A stretch of 64,000 nucleotides of DNA from Geobacteraceae bacterium. GTDB taxonomy: Bacteria; Desulfobacterota; Desulfuromonadia; Desulfuromonadales; BM103. The position numbers and the translations under genes are program-made. The stretch covers positions 1 through 64,000 of the forward strand of contig JAHEDT010000005.1 in assembly GCA_024641085.1 (NCBI GenBank), given 5' to 3'. The notes below the pieces were generated by a model, which saw nothing but the letters and a program-made list of their open reading frames with translations, did not search any database and was not told the origin of the DNA. Below are positions 9,134 to 16,074 of the stretch, piece by piece (the first letter of the stretch is position 1; every line of letters starts with the position of its first letter).

Positions 9134-9518
9134 GTCACCTCCCGATGGTTGTGAAACAGCTGACCCATAGAAACCAAAAAAATCACGTTGCCGTGCAATT
9201 TAAAGACAGCCCTATATATACAACAAAATGGATAGAAATAAAACGCTATTTTATGACTTTTCTGTCGAGATCAAACAGAAATAAATAGATAAATTCATTA
9301 AAGTTGGCAGGATATGAGCAAGGTCATCGGGACGGGCGCGCCTCGGGTGGCGGAGAACGGTGAAAATTTCCAAATCACTACCGTGGCAGCCACAGGCAGC
9401 GGGCCAGCATGTTGAGACGGTCGTGATGAACCCCTGAGTTCTTCCGGATTGCTCTGCCCTGGAGTGATCGTGACAATCTCCCCTGGCGATCCTGGTTCTC
9501 CACCAGGGAGGTGGAGGC
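9134..9518 (-). promoter_or_regulatory. AT-rich leader of the DUF1302 operon
   Basis: This 385-nt gap has no convincing gene. The part at 9180-9320 is strongly AT-rich against a GC-rich background and holds TATATA at 9213-9218 (minus-strand -10 candidate) with a poor TTTTAT 17 nt before it. It is the only place for the operon promoter. No sigma-54 site or clear operator was found. A 113-codon minus-strand frame that crosses it into sixA is not credible. Confidence 0.35.
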
Positions 9519-9989
9519 TCAGGAAAGCAGCGCCAGCTGTTCGGCGTGCAGATGGAATTCAAGCCCGGGTGGCCCGGACTGGTCAAGCTCAAAGCAGGTC
9601 AGACCGGCGTTCCCGATCAGTACGGACCCTCCTTTCAGGAGCATGCCTGCAACGCGTGCCATTTGCGGCTGGTGCCCGATCACCAGGATGCGGCTGCCTG
9701 CCGGCTCTCGCTGCAGGAGCTCAAGCAATTGCTGTGGAGGATGATCCGGGAGGGCCGCCTCCGTCGTCAGTATGTCACTGTAGGGGAAACGCACGCTTTC
9801 GGCGACCAGGGCCGCGGTCTGGTGGGCTCTGCGCTTTGGGCTGGCGACGATCAGGTCAAACTCAAGTCCGAGTCGCCTGATGCCTCGAGCGCTCGCTTTT
9901 GCCTGGGTGATCCCGGCTGGGCTGAGAGGCCTTTCGCGGTCCTCCTCGACGGAGTAGGCAAGCGCATGCTGCATCAGGTATAATTTCAT
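9519..9989 (-). CDS. sixA: SixA-like phosphohistidine phosphatase
   Basis: 156-residue histidine phosphatase superfamily member of SixA size. It has the N-terminal catalytic histidine in YLMQHALA, the core motif VASPKRRAHQTA and the second histidine in LVIGHQPQM. In most members the first motif is RHG; here it is QHA, so the phosphate-binding Arg is replaced by Gln. That variant also occurs in SixA-like proteins of related bacteria, as far as I recall. SixA dephosphorylates phosphohistidine, in E. coli on the nitrogen PTS proteins and formerly ArcB. The gene is monocistronic, convergent with nothing and 385 nt from the DUF1302 operon. Activity is likely but not certain given the Arg to Gln change. 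Confidence 0.82.
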   Translation of the reverse strand: MKLYLMQHALAYSVEEDRERPLSPAGITQAKASARGIRRLGLEFDLIVASPKRRAHQTAALVAESVRFPYSDILTTEAALPDHPPQQLLELLQREPAGSRILVIGHQPQMARVAGMLLKGGSVLIGNAGLTCFELDQSGPPGLEFHLHAEQLALLS

Positions 9990-10140
9990 TGATAAAAGAC
10001 CTTTCCCCTGGGCAGGGTTTCAGAGTAAGCAATAACTCAGCTTAGCGTGTTTGGCAAGTCACTTCAATCGACGAGAGGGTGGATTTCCCGCAGCTTGCTG
10101 CACCGTGCATGGATGGCCGCCTGGTTCGCGCCTTATTGAG

Positions 10141-10240
10141 GGAATCCAGTACCCAGAATCCAGAATTCGGAATAAGTTCCTTCCTCCAGGTGGGTCCACG
10201 AGTTTATTCTGTCTACTGGATACTGAATTCTGGATATCCC
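10141..10240. repeat. inverted-repeat element
   Basis: ATCCAGAATTC at 10158-10168 is matched by its exact complement GAATTCTGGAT at 10225-10235. The flanks add partial pairing (GGAATAA/TTATTCT inside; CCAGTACCC and TACTGGATACT around). The two arms could fold into a long imperfect hairpin. It lies in the non-coding stretch before the 78-residue protein gene. It resembles the short CCAGAATTC-type intergenic repeats seen in some genomes of this group, but no second copy is in the window. Confidence 0.45.
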
Positions 10241-10314
10241 GTGGCTTGCCGCGGGGAAGTTCATTCGTGCATGGTAAAGCGGCATGTCGTCCGCGCACTG
10301 GCCAGGAGCCGGCG

Positions 10315-10551
10315 TTGAACAGATTTTTCAGAAACATACCCTGGGTGGCCCTGATCCCGGCAGCAATCCTGCTCGGGCTGGCGCCTTTCCGGCCGGAACC
10401 GCATCTTCTGGAAAAACTGCGCATGCTCGTTAACGGTCAGCTGAACCGACCGCTGGATATCTTCGACCTTCTGCTCCATGGTGCGCCAATACTGCTGGTT
10501 CTAGGCAAGCTGTTGCTGGGTCGTGACCGGCCGTCATCCTCCGGTCATTAG
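10315..10551 (+). CDS. small membrane protein paired with SO_0444 permease
   Basis: A 78-residue protein begins at TTG 10315 with AGGAG 6 nt upstream (10304-10308). The longer open frame from 10051 only extends it through non-coding repeat sequence. It has one hydrophobic helix at the N-terminus (IPWVALIPAAILLGLAPF), a conserved-looking EPHLLEKLRMLV segment and a second helix ending in basic residues. Small proteins of this type are often found just upstream of SO_0444-family Cu/Zn permeases and are sometimes loosely labelled RND transporter. Here the permease starts 31 nt downstream, so the two form an operon. Probable accessory subunit or stabiliser of that permease; function unproven. Confidence 0.7.
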   Translation: MNRFFRNIPWVALIPAAILLGLAPFRPEPHLLEKLRMLVNGQLNRPLDIFDLLLHGAPILLVLGKLLLGRDRPSSSGH

Positions 10552-10582
10552 GTTTTGCCGGCTAGGGATTGAAGAATAAGCA

Positions 10583-11644
10583 ATGCTCGAAATTTTGCAA
10601 CAGTTGACAACCGAGACCTGGCATATCTTGACCGATGCCGCACCCTACGTGCTCTTTGGTTTCCTGGCCGCCGGGTTGATCAAAGGCGTTCTCCCGGTAG
10701 AGGTCGTTGCCAGGCATCTGGGGGGGCGCTCAAGCGCGGCAGTGCTCAAGGCGTCACTGCTCGGTATCCCGCTGCCGCTCTGCTCCTGCGGTGTGCTCCC
10801 GGCAGCGATCAGCCTGCGCAGGCAGGGTGCCGGGCGCGGCGCCTCGGCAGCTTTTCTGGTGACGACTCCCGAGACAGGGGTCGATTCGATCGCCATCACT
10901 TGGGCCTTGCTCGATCCGTTGATGACGGTCGTCCGTCCCCTGGCCGCATTTGTCACCGGGGCTTTGAGCGGAATCCTCATCAACCTGCTGCCCGAGGAGC
11001 AGACGGCCCTGAGTGGGGAGCAAAACGGCGGTGTCTGCCCAGAGGCGTGCTGCTCAGGCAAGCCCGTACCGCAAGGGCCTCCTGCCGGGCGCATGGCCGA
11101 TGGCATTGGTTATGCCTTTGGTGAACTGCTTAAGGATGTCGGCTCCTGGATGCTTCTCGGTGTGCTGATTGCCGCGGTACTGGCAACACTCATCCCGGAC
11201 GATTTTTTTGCCTTGCTGTTTGAACATCAGAACGCTTCGCTGTTCCTCATGCTGCTGGTCGGCATCCCCCTGTATATGTGTGCCAGCGCTTCGACGCCGA
11301 TTGCCGCAGCCCTGGTCCTCAAGGGTTTGTCCCCTGGCGCGGCACTGGTCTTCCTGCTGGCCGGACCGGCGACCAATGTTGCGACGCTGACAGTCGTGGC
11401 GCGTTTCTGGGGGCGCCGGGCCACGGCGGTTTACTTGGCGGTCATCGCGTGCTGCTCGCTGGTGTTCGGTTGGCTGGTGAATGAATTTTACGCCTGGGCG
11501 GGGCTGGATATCCATCGCTGGGTGACCCAGGCGCCAGGGGAAGCGGCCAGCTGGTGGAACAGTGCTGCTGCGGTGCTCTTGCTGCTGCTGATCATGCGGG
11601 CGTTCTGGACGGCGCGGCGGGTTGACGACTGCTGTGGTTCCTAG
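10583..11644 (+). CDS. SO_0444-family Cu/Zn efflux permease
   Basis: 353-residue polytopic permease of the DUF318/ArsP-like superfamily. Signature segments are PLPLCSCGVLP (about 65-75), TTPETGVDS (about 93-101), CASASTPIAAALVLKG and FLLAGPATN in the second half. These mark the SO_0444 subfamily, linked to copper and zinc efflux. A cytoplasmic or periplasmic loop between the halves carries CPEACCSG, and the protein ends in DDCCGS; both are candidate metal ligands. About ten helices in two homologous halves. It forms an operon with the 78-residue membrane protein upstream. No metal-responsive regulator gene is adjacent, so its regulation cannot be read here. Metal specificity is inference from the subfamily. 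Confidence 0.85.
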   Translation: MLEILQQLTTETWHILTDAAPYVLFGFLAAGLIKGVLPVEVVARHLGGRSSAAVLKASLLGIPLPLCSCGVLPAAISLRRQGAGRGASAAFLVTTPETGVDSIAITWALLDPLMTVVRPLAAFVTGALSGILINLLPEEQTALSGEQNGGVCPEACCSGKPVPQGPPAGRMADGIGYAFGELLKDVGSWMLLGVLIAAVLATLIPDDFFALLFEHQNASLFLMLLVGIPLYMCASASTPIAAALVLKGLSPGAALVFLLAGPATNVATLTVVARFWGRRATAVYLAVIACCSLVFGWLVNEFYAWAGLDIHRWVTQAPGEAASWWNSAAAVLLLLLIMRAFWTARRVDDCCGS

Positions 11645-11790
11645 GGGCCTGCCACAGAACGGATCTCACTTGTTTTCCTCGGTCGTCCGACTTCTGCGGT
11701 GGGTCTTCCGAAAGCACCGGCTCTGCCAGTCACATTCGGGTTTACAGCCGCTTTTCAACAGGCCGATCTCGATTCTAAAGACCCTGAATC

Positions 11791-11831
11791 ATAAAAACTG
11801 GCCGCCCGGTTCGATGTCCGGGTGGCCAGTT
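11791..11831 (-). terminator. intrinsic terminator
   Basis: A 14-bp stem (11796-11809 with 11818-11831) is followed on the minus strand by TTTTTAT. It lies 39 nt after the stop of the small membrane protein gene at 11870. The gap 11645-11790 on its other side shows nothing. Confidence 0.8.
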
Positions 11832-11869
11832 CAAAGTGGTCTGGTTGTCATGACATCAGGGGTTTTTTG

Positions 11870-12181
11870 TTACCTGGTCGGTTTGCGTTTAAGCTCAGGC
11901 ATCGCCATCGAAATGACCAGGTTTGCCAGAAGTATGGCGCTGGTGAGTGAAGAGACGACGATCGTCAGGAAACCATTGATGAAGAGACTGAAGGCAATCA
12001 GGAAGCCGAAGGCATAGATGATCGTGGCAACCGGGAGACTTTCCTGCAGGGCATGAATTTTATGCTCGGGCTGTACCTTGAAGTTGCATTGTCTACCGCA
12101 GGCCCAGGCGATCCTCGTACCATAAAGGAAGCTTACCGCCGCCGTCACAAAACAAGCGATCCCCTGGAGTGCTTCGAACAT
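11870..12181 (-). CDS. small two-helix membrane protein, unknown
   Basis: 103-residue protein that I do not recognise. The start has AAGGG 8 nt upstream, and a strong terminator follows the stop, so it is a real monocistronic gene. It has a hydrophobic N-terminal stretch (about 6-25, with Cys 10 and Cys 28/33) and a long hydrophobic region about 50-93 that can form two helices. The tail is basic (ELKRKPTR). The Cys-Gly-Arg-Gln-Cys pair at about 28-33 could bind metal or form a disulfide. Lower GC and third-position use than its neighbours is not marked. No functional call is possible. Confidence 0.6.
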   Translation of the reverse strand: MFEALQGIACFVTAAVSFLYGTRIAWACGRQCNFKVQPEHKIHALQESLPVATIIYAFGFLIAFSLFINGFLTIVVSSLTSAILLANLVISMAMPELKRKPTR

Positions 12182-12504
12182 GATTGCAACCCTTATGGTT
12201 TAAATTGCAGAACCGTAAAACCCGCCAAGCTGTCAACAACCCACAAGGTCAATGTGGTGAACGTAACTGTCTTATATCACGATTATTTGTCGTTGCATAT
12301 GGCATAAAATAAACGCCCCGATAATTCGTGGGCGGCCGATTGACGAATTGGCCGCCTGCATGAGGATTCTAAACGCAACAGCAGGTCTAGGCAAAGACAG
12401 GGATCAATAACATTGCTTTTTTACCATCCTGTGCCTGGGCATTTCAGCGTTAAATAGAAATTTGATCTGGTTTGCTCTCAAGGTTGATGGGTTGCCGTTC
12501 CGGA
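12182..12504. other. intergenic region, no gene seen
   Basis: About 320 nt between the small membrane protein (minus) and the transaldolase terminator. It contains the leader of the small protein and a GC hairpin, GGCGGCC at 12331-12337 with GGCCGCC at 12350-12356, overlapped by a competing AATTCGT/ACGAATT pairing at 12323-12329 and 12343-12349. No U-tract follows either. No promoter could be called with confidence. Confidence 0.4.
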
Positions 12505-12540
12505 TAAGAAAAGGGGCCGCGCCTCTTGCGCAGCCCCTGA
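12505..12540 (-). terminator. intrinsic terminator of transaldolase gene
   Basis: A 10-bp GC stem (12513-12522 with 12528-12537) with a 5-nt loop is followed on the minus strand by TTTTCTT. It begins 31 nt after the transaldolase stop codon. Confidence 0.9.
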
Positions 12541-12570
12541 GGATTTTTCAGGCCCTGAAAATATTCCGCG

Positions 12571-13221
12571 TTACTGCTGTACGTGCTTCTGCCAGTCGGC
12601 GAGGAATTTCTCCAGACCGATGTCAGTTAGCGGGTGTTTGGCCAGCTGCCGCATCACACTGTAGGGAATGGTGCAGATGTCGGCACCCATCAGGCCCGCC
12701 TGCAGCACATGCTGCGGGCTGCGCACCGAGGCGACGATGATCTCGGTGGGATAGCCGTAGTTGTCGAAGATCGTTCGGATCTGGTCGACGACTTCCATGC
12801 CGTCGTGACCGACATCATCGAGTCGGCCGACGAAAGGTGAGACATAAGTGGCTCCGGCTTTGGCGGCGAGCAGGGCCTGCAAAGGCGAGAAGATCAGTGT
12901 CAGGTTGGTTTTGAGGCCCTTTTGAGTCAGCACCTGGGTCGCTTTGAGCCCGTCTTCGGTGAGCGGCAATTTGATGACGATCTTGTCAGGAGCAAGGCTG
13001 GCGAGCTCTTCTCCCTCTGCGACCATGCCGGCAGCTTCGATTGCCACCACCTCTGCTGAAATCGGCCCGTCGACCAGGTTGATGATCTCCTTGAGAACCT
13101 CATGAAAATCCCGACCGCTCTTGGCGACCAGCGAAGGGTTGGTGGTGACGCCGTCAACCAGTCCCAGCTCGCCGGCCGCAGCTATTTCCTTGACATCTGC
13201 TGTATCGATGAAAAATTTCAT
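12571..13221 (-). CDS. tal: transaldolase, short (fructose-6-phosphate aldolase-like)
   Basis: 216-residue class I aldolase of the MipB/TalC/Fsa subfamily, which makes a Schiff base with dihydroxyacetone units. The Schiff-base lysine is K84 in [21 protein letters not shown] (27-36), [27 protein letters not shown] and SVRSPQHV complete the barrel active site. Members of this size in bacteria of this group generally act as transaldolase in the non-oxidative pentose phosphate pathway. Some, as in E. coli FsaA, cleave fructose 6-phosphate instead, and sequence alone does not settle which. It is followed by its own terminator. The YHS-protein and folK genes lie upstream on the same strand, with a 44-nt gap. 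Confidence 0.92.
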   Translation of the reverse strand: MKFFIDTADVKEIAAAGELGLVDGVTTNPSLVAKSGRDFHEVLKEIINLVDGPISAEVVAIEAAGMVAEGEELASLAPDKIVIKLPLTEDGLKATQVLTQKGLKTNLTLIFSPLQALLAAKAGATYVSPFVGRLDDVGHDGMEVVDQIRTIFDNYGYPTEIIVASVRSPQHVLQAGLMGADICTIPYSVMRQLAKHPLTDIGLEKFLADWQKHVQQ

Positions 13222-13265
13222 GGTACTGCTCCTTAAAAAGGTGTTGAGCGAACTTAGTGCAGAAG

Positions 13266-13517
13266 TCAGCTGCGCTCCAGGTATTTGTCACGGCAGGCGG
13301 CCGAACAGAAATAGTGGGTCTTGCCCTTGGCCTCGGCCTTGACCGCATCGCTGCGTGGCACGTAGGTCCCGCATTCAGGGTCCTGGACCATCTCTTCCCC
13401 ACGAGCGGTTTTCTCCGGAGGCGGTGAAGGCGGTTTCAGGATGAACTGCTTGATGGCCTGGAAAGCCGTGTAGATCAGGAAGCCGACTATAAGCCAGATG
13501 ATGAGTCGAACCAGCAT
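13266..13517 (-). CDS. membrane-anchored YHS-domain protein
   Basis: 83 residues: one N-terminal transmembrane helix (about 3-25), a Pro-rich linker and a YHS-type metal-binding module with [12 protein letters not shown] and [13 protein letters not shown]. The three cysteines in this arrangement (C-G, then C-x3-C) match small YHS or PP0621-type proteins, thought to bind metal. The stop of folK lies 5 nt upstream and the transaldolase start 44 nt downstream, so the three may be cotranscribed, though their roles are unrelated. Function of the family is not established. Confidence 0.75.
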   Translation of the reverse strand: MLVRLIIWLIVGFLIYTAFQAIKQFILKPPSPPPEKTARGEEMVQDPECGTYVPRSDAVKAEAKGKTHYFCSAACRDKYLERS

Positions 13518-13522
13518 GTTAT

Positions 13523-14020
13523 TTACCAGCTTGCGCGCAAGGGCACAAGTTCTGCAACTCCGCTGCTGCCTGCAGCCAGCTCGGTGATGCTTTGCTCAAG
13601 CAGCGGGTGCCGGAGATCGGGGGCGATTTCAATCAGGGGCGCGAGTACGAACGTCCGCTCCTGGAGTCTGGGATGCGGTATCGTCAGGTCCTCCTCGCTG
13701 ATGATCTGGTCGGCATAAAAAAGGATGTCGATATCAATCGTGCGCGGCGCCCACCTGACCGGCCTGGAGCGACCGAACTCATTCTCTGTCGCCAGGCAGG
13801 TTTCCAGCAGTTGTCGGGGGGTGAGGGAGGTCTGCACCTGCAGGACGGCGTTCAGGAAGAGCGGGTTGTCCGGCGGGCCGCCAATGGCTTCGGTTTCGTA
13901 AACCGAAGAGGCCTGGATAAGTTCAAGCTCAGGTCGGTTGGTCAGCGCATCGCGAGCACCACGCAGAAAAGCCAGGCGGTTGCCGAGGTTGCTGCCGAGC
14001 CCAAGGTAGGCACTATTCAT
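13523..14020 (-). CDS. folK: HPPK, folate biosynthesis
   Basis: 2-Amino-4-hydroxy-6-hydroxymethyldihydropteridine pyrophosphokinase. It transfers pyrophosphate from ATP to the pterin before dihydropteroate synthesis. Residues 1-12 give the usual N-terminal strand and SNLGNR loop; the family signature RWAPRTIDIDILFY holds the magnesium-binding Asp pair; HPRLQERTFVLAPL follows. The start is placed at ATG 14020 because MNSAYLGLGSNLG is the conserved N-terminus. The open frame could extend 14 codons further. A GGGAG lies 12 nt upstream, a somewhat long spacing. 165 residues is the usual size. It is divergent from the MoxR gene cluster. Confidence 0.95.
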   Translation of the reverse strand: MNSAYLGLGSNLGNRLAFLRGARDALTNRPELELIQASSVYETEAIGGPPDNPLFLNAVLQVQTSLTPRQLLETCLATENEFGRSRPVRWAPRTIDIDILFYADQIISEEDLTIPHPRLQERTFVLAPLIEIAPDLRHPLLEQSITELAAGSSGVAELVPLRASW

Positions 14021-14148
14021 GTCGTGTAAATTCTCCCTCTTCCTCGGGTTGAATATAACCATAGTGACCGAGAGGCGTCAACCACGCTGAACACCTTTGC
14101 CTGAAGTCATCGTGCCAGGACGCAAAAGGGATGCAATGCGGCAAATTG

Positions 14149-14157
14149 TGCTATCAT
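14149..14157 (+). promoter_or_regulatory. extended -10 promoter for the MoxR operon
   Basis: TGC-TATCAT forms an extended -10 element 101 nt before the MoxR start. No good -35 lies at the right distance, which is tolerated with an extended -10. It is the best candidate in the 237-nt divergent gap with folK. Confidence 0.35.
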
Positions 14158-14257
14158 GAATGGCAATCACGCAGGCCAAATTGACGGGAGGCCTGCAGGC
14201 CATCCTCCAGACGCCAGAAAAACTGGATGTGATGCTGCCAAGGAGCCTGTTATCTGC

Positions 14258-15199
14258 ATGTCGAATGATCCGCGTATCCCGATTCTGAACGTGATCGAGA
14301 CCCTCTCCGACCGCTACCTGAAAGGCAAGGTCAAGGCTGTCAAACTGGCCATGATGACGCTGCTCTCCGGAGGGCACCTGTTACTCGAGGACATCCCCGG
14401 CCTTGGCAAGACGACCCTGGCGCTAGCCCTGGCGCACGCTTTGGGGCTGTCTTTTGGGCGCATTCAGTGCACCAGCGACCTGTTGCCCTCCGACATCACC
14501 GGCCTGTCGATCTACGACCGCGACCGCAACCAGTTCCGCTTCATGGAGGGCCCGGTGTTCAACAATCTGGTCCTGGCCGACGAGATCAACCGGGCCATGC
14601 CGAAGACCCAGAGTGCACTGCTCGAAGCGATGGAAGAGCACCGGGTCACCATCGAAGGCAAGACCTATCGTCTCCCAGATCCTTTCATGGTGATCGCCAC
14701 GCAGAACCCGGTCGAACAGGTTGGCACCTACCCGCTGCCGGAGTCGCAGCTCGACCGGTTTCTGATTACCACCGGCATCGGTTATCCGCCGGAAGCGATG
14801 GAGAAGAAAATCATCCGCACCGGCAGCATCCGCGAGGGGATCCGAGAGATCGAGCCGCTGCTGACCATCGAACAGCTGCAACGGGCACGGCAGGAGATTC
14901 GTGAACAGGTGCAGCTCTCCGAGAAGATCACCGAGTATATCTATCGCCTGGTGGCAGTCACCCGCGGGCATCCGATGCTGCTGGCGGGGATTTCCACCCG
15001 CGGCGCCATCAGCCTGGCAGAAACCGCCCGCAGCCATGCCTTCCTGGCCGGCCGCGACCATGTCATTCCTGAAGATGTCAAAGACCTATATCTGGCGGTC
15101 TGCGCCCACCGGCTGATCCTGCGTCCGGAAAACGAGGCCCTCGACCGCAAGGAGATTCTACTTTCGCTGCTCGAAGAAAATCCGGCGCCTTTGGTCTGA
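14258..15199 (+). CDS. MoxR-family AAA+ ATPase
   Basis: 313-residue AAA+ chaperone-like ATPase with Walker A in EDIPGLGKTTLA (about 49-60), Walker B LVLADEINRA and sensor 1 in IATQNPVEQ. The RFLITT sensor/arginine-finger region and the MoxR lid domain follow. MoxR proteins help mature or insert metal ions into partner proteins and are typically encoded with DUF58 and transglutaminase proteins, as here. The start is placed at ATG 14258; AAGGAG lies 12 nt upstream. A further 34 upstream codons are open but look non-coding. The stop TGA overlaps the presumed CTG start of the DUF58 gene. Confidence 0.9.
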   Translation: MSNDPRIPILNVIETLSDRYLKGKVKAVKLAMMTLLSGGHLLLEDIPGLGKTTLALALAHALGLSFGRIQCTSDLLPSDITGLSIYDRDRNQFRFMEGPVFNNLVLADEINRAMPKTQSALLEAMEEHRVTIEGKTYRLPDPFMVIATQNPVEQVGTYPLPESQLDRFLITTGIGYPPEAMEKKIIRTGSIREGIREIEPLLTIEQLQRARQEIREQVQLSEKITEYIYRLVAVTRGHPMLLAGISTRGAISLAETARSHAFLAGRDHVIPEDVKDLYLAVCAHRLILRPENEALDRKEILLSLLEENPAPLV

Positions 15200-16074
15200 A
15201 GCTGACCCGCGCCGGATTCATTTATATCGCCATCACCCTGCTGCTCGGGTTCGCCGCTGTCAACACCGGCAACAACCTTCTGTACCTGTTGGTCTCCGCA
15301 CTGCTTGGCTTCATGGCCGTATCCGGGGTTCTGGGCAAGTGGAACCTGTCCCGCGTCGACGTGCGCTACCTGCCCCCCGAGGAAATCTACGACGGGCGGC
15401 CGACCCTGATCGGTGTCGAACTCGTCAACCGGCGCCGCTGGCTGCCGATCTTCCTCATGGAGGTTGTGGCCGCCGAGCGGGCATTGTTCTTTCCTCTGGT
15501 GGACCGCGGGCAGGGACGCCAGAAAAGCATGCAAGTCACCATCTCGGGACGCGGGTTTCGAGCACTTCCCGGTGTTATGATCCGCTCTCGCTTCCCGGTC
15601 AACTTCTTCATTCGCACGCAGGGGCTGGAGATTGTCCAGCAGGTCACGGTTTTTCCGGCGCCGCATCCATGCCCCGACCTGTATCTGGTCGATCCGGGCG
15701 GCGTTCAGGGGGCGCAGCACAACTGGCAAAGAGGCTTTGAGGGCGATATCAACCGTATCAGCGATTACCAGGGGGGGGAACCGCTCAAATCGATTCACTG
15801 GAAACTCACCGCCCGCCACGACCGGCTCAAGGTCAAGGAACTGTCTGCCGCCACCCGCAAGCCGATTGTCCTTGACCTGGCGGGCCTACCCGGTTCAAGC
15901 CTGGAACAGCGCCTGCGCCACGCCAGCTACCTGGTGACGCACTGGCTGCGCGACGGCTGGCCGGTCGGTCTGAAAGCCGGAGGACTCGAACTGCCCCCGG
16001 GGTCGGGCTATCGGCATAAACTCCTGCTTCTGAAGGCCTTGGCACTTTATGATCAGGATCAAAAGACTGCTTGA
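15196..16074 (+). CDS. DUF58 protein with probable CTG start
   Basis: 292-residue membrane-anchored DUF58 protein, the partner of MoxR ATPases. Two N-terminal hydrophobic segments (about 7-50) are followed by a beta-rich domain and the DUF58 core GGEPLKSIHWKLTARHDRLKVK. The conserved N-terminus LTRAGFIYIAIT and NTGNNLLYLLVSALLGF is in frame only if translation starts at CTG 15196, which overlaps the MoxR stop as CTGA. From 15121 to 15288 this frame has no ATG, GTG or TTG. The first standard start, TTG 15289, falls inside the second hydrophobic segment and would remove conserved residues. No Shine-Dalgarno sequence is obvious, consistent with coupling to MoxR. Its end overlaps the next gene by 26 nt. 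Confidence 0.82.
   Translation: MKLTRAGFIYIAITLLLGFAAVNTGNNLLYLLVSALLGFMAVSGVLGKWNLSRVDVRYLPPEEIYDGRPTLIGVELVNRRRWLPIFLMEVVAAERALFFPLVDRGQGRQKSMQVTISGRGFRALPGVMIRSRFPVNFFIRTQGLEIVQQVTVFPAPHPCPDLYLVDPGGVQGAQHNWQRGFEGDINRISDYQGGEPLKSIHWKLTARHDRLKVKELSAATRKPIVLDLAGLPGSSLEQRLRHASYLVTHWLRDGWPVGLKAGGLELPPGSGYRHKLLLLKALALYDQDQKTA

Noticed and set aside
9251-9592. 113-codon minus-strand frame upstream of DUF1302
   Set aside because: Overlaps sixA, crosses the AT-rich promoter region and has no coding character.
10051-10314. N-terminal extension of the 78-residue protein
   Set aside because: It passes through the inverted-repeat element and reads as non-coding; the TTG at 10315 has the ribosome site.
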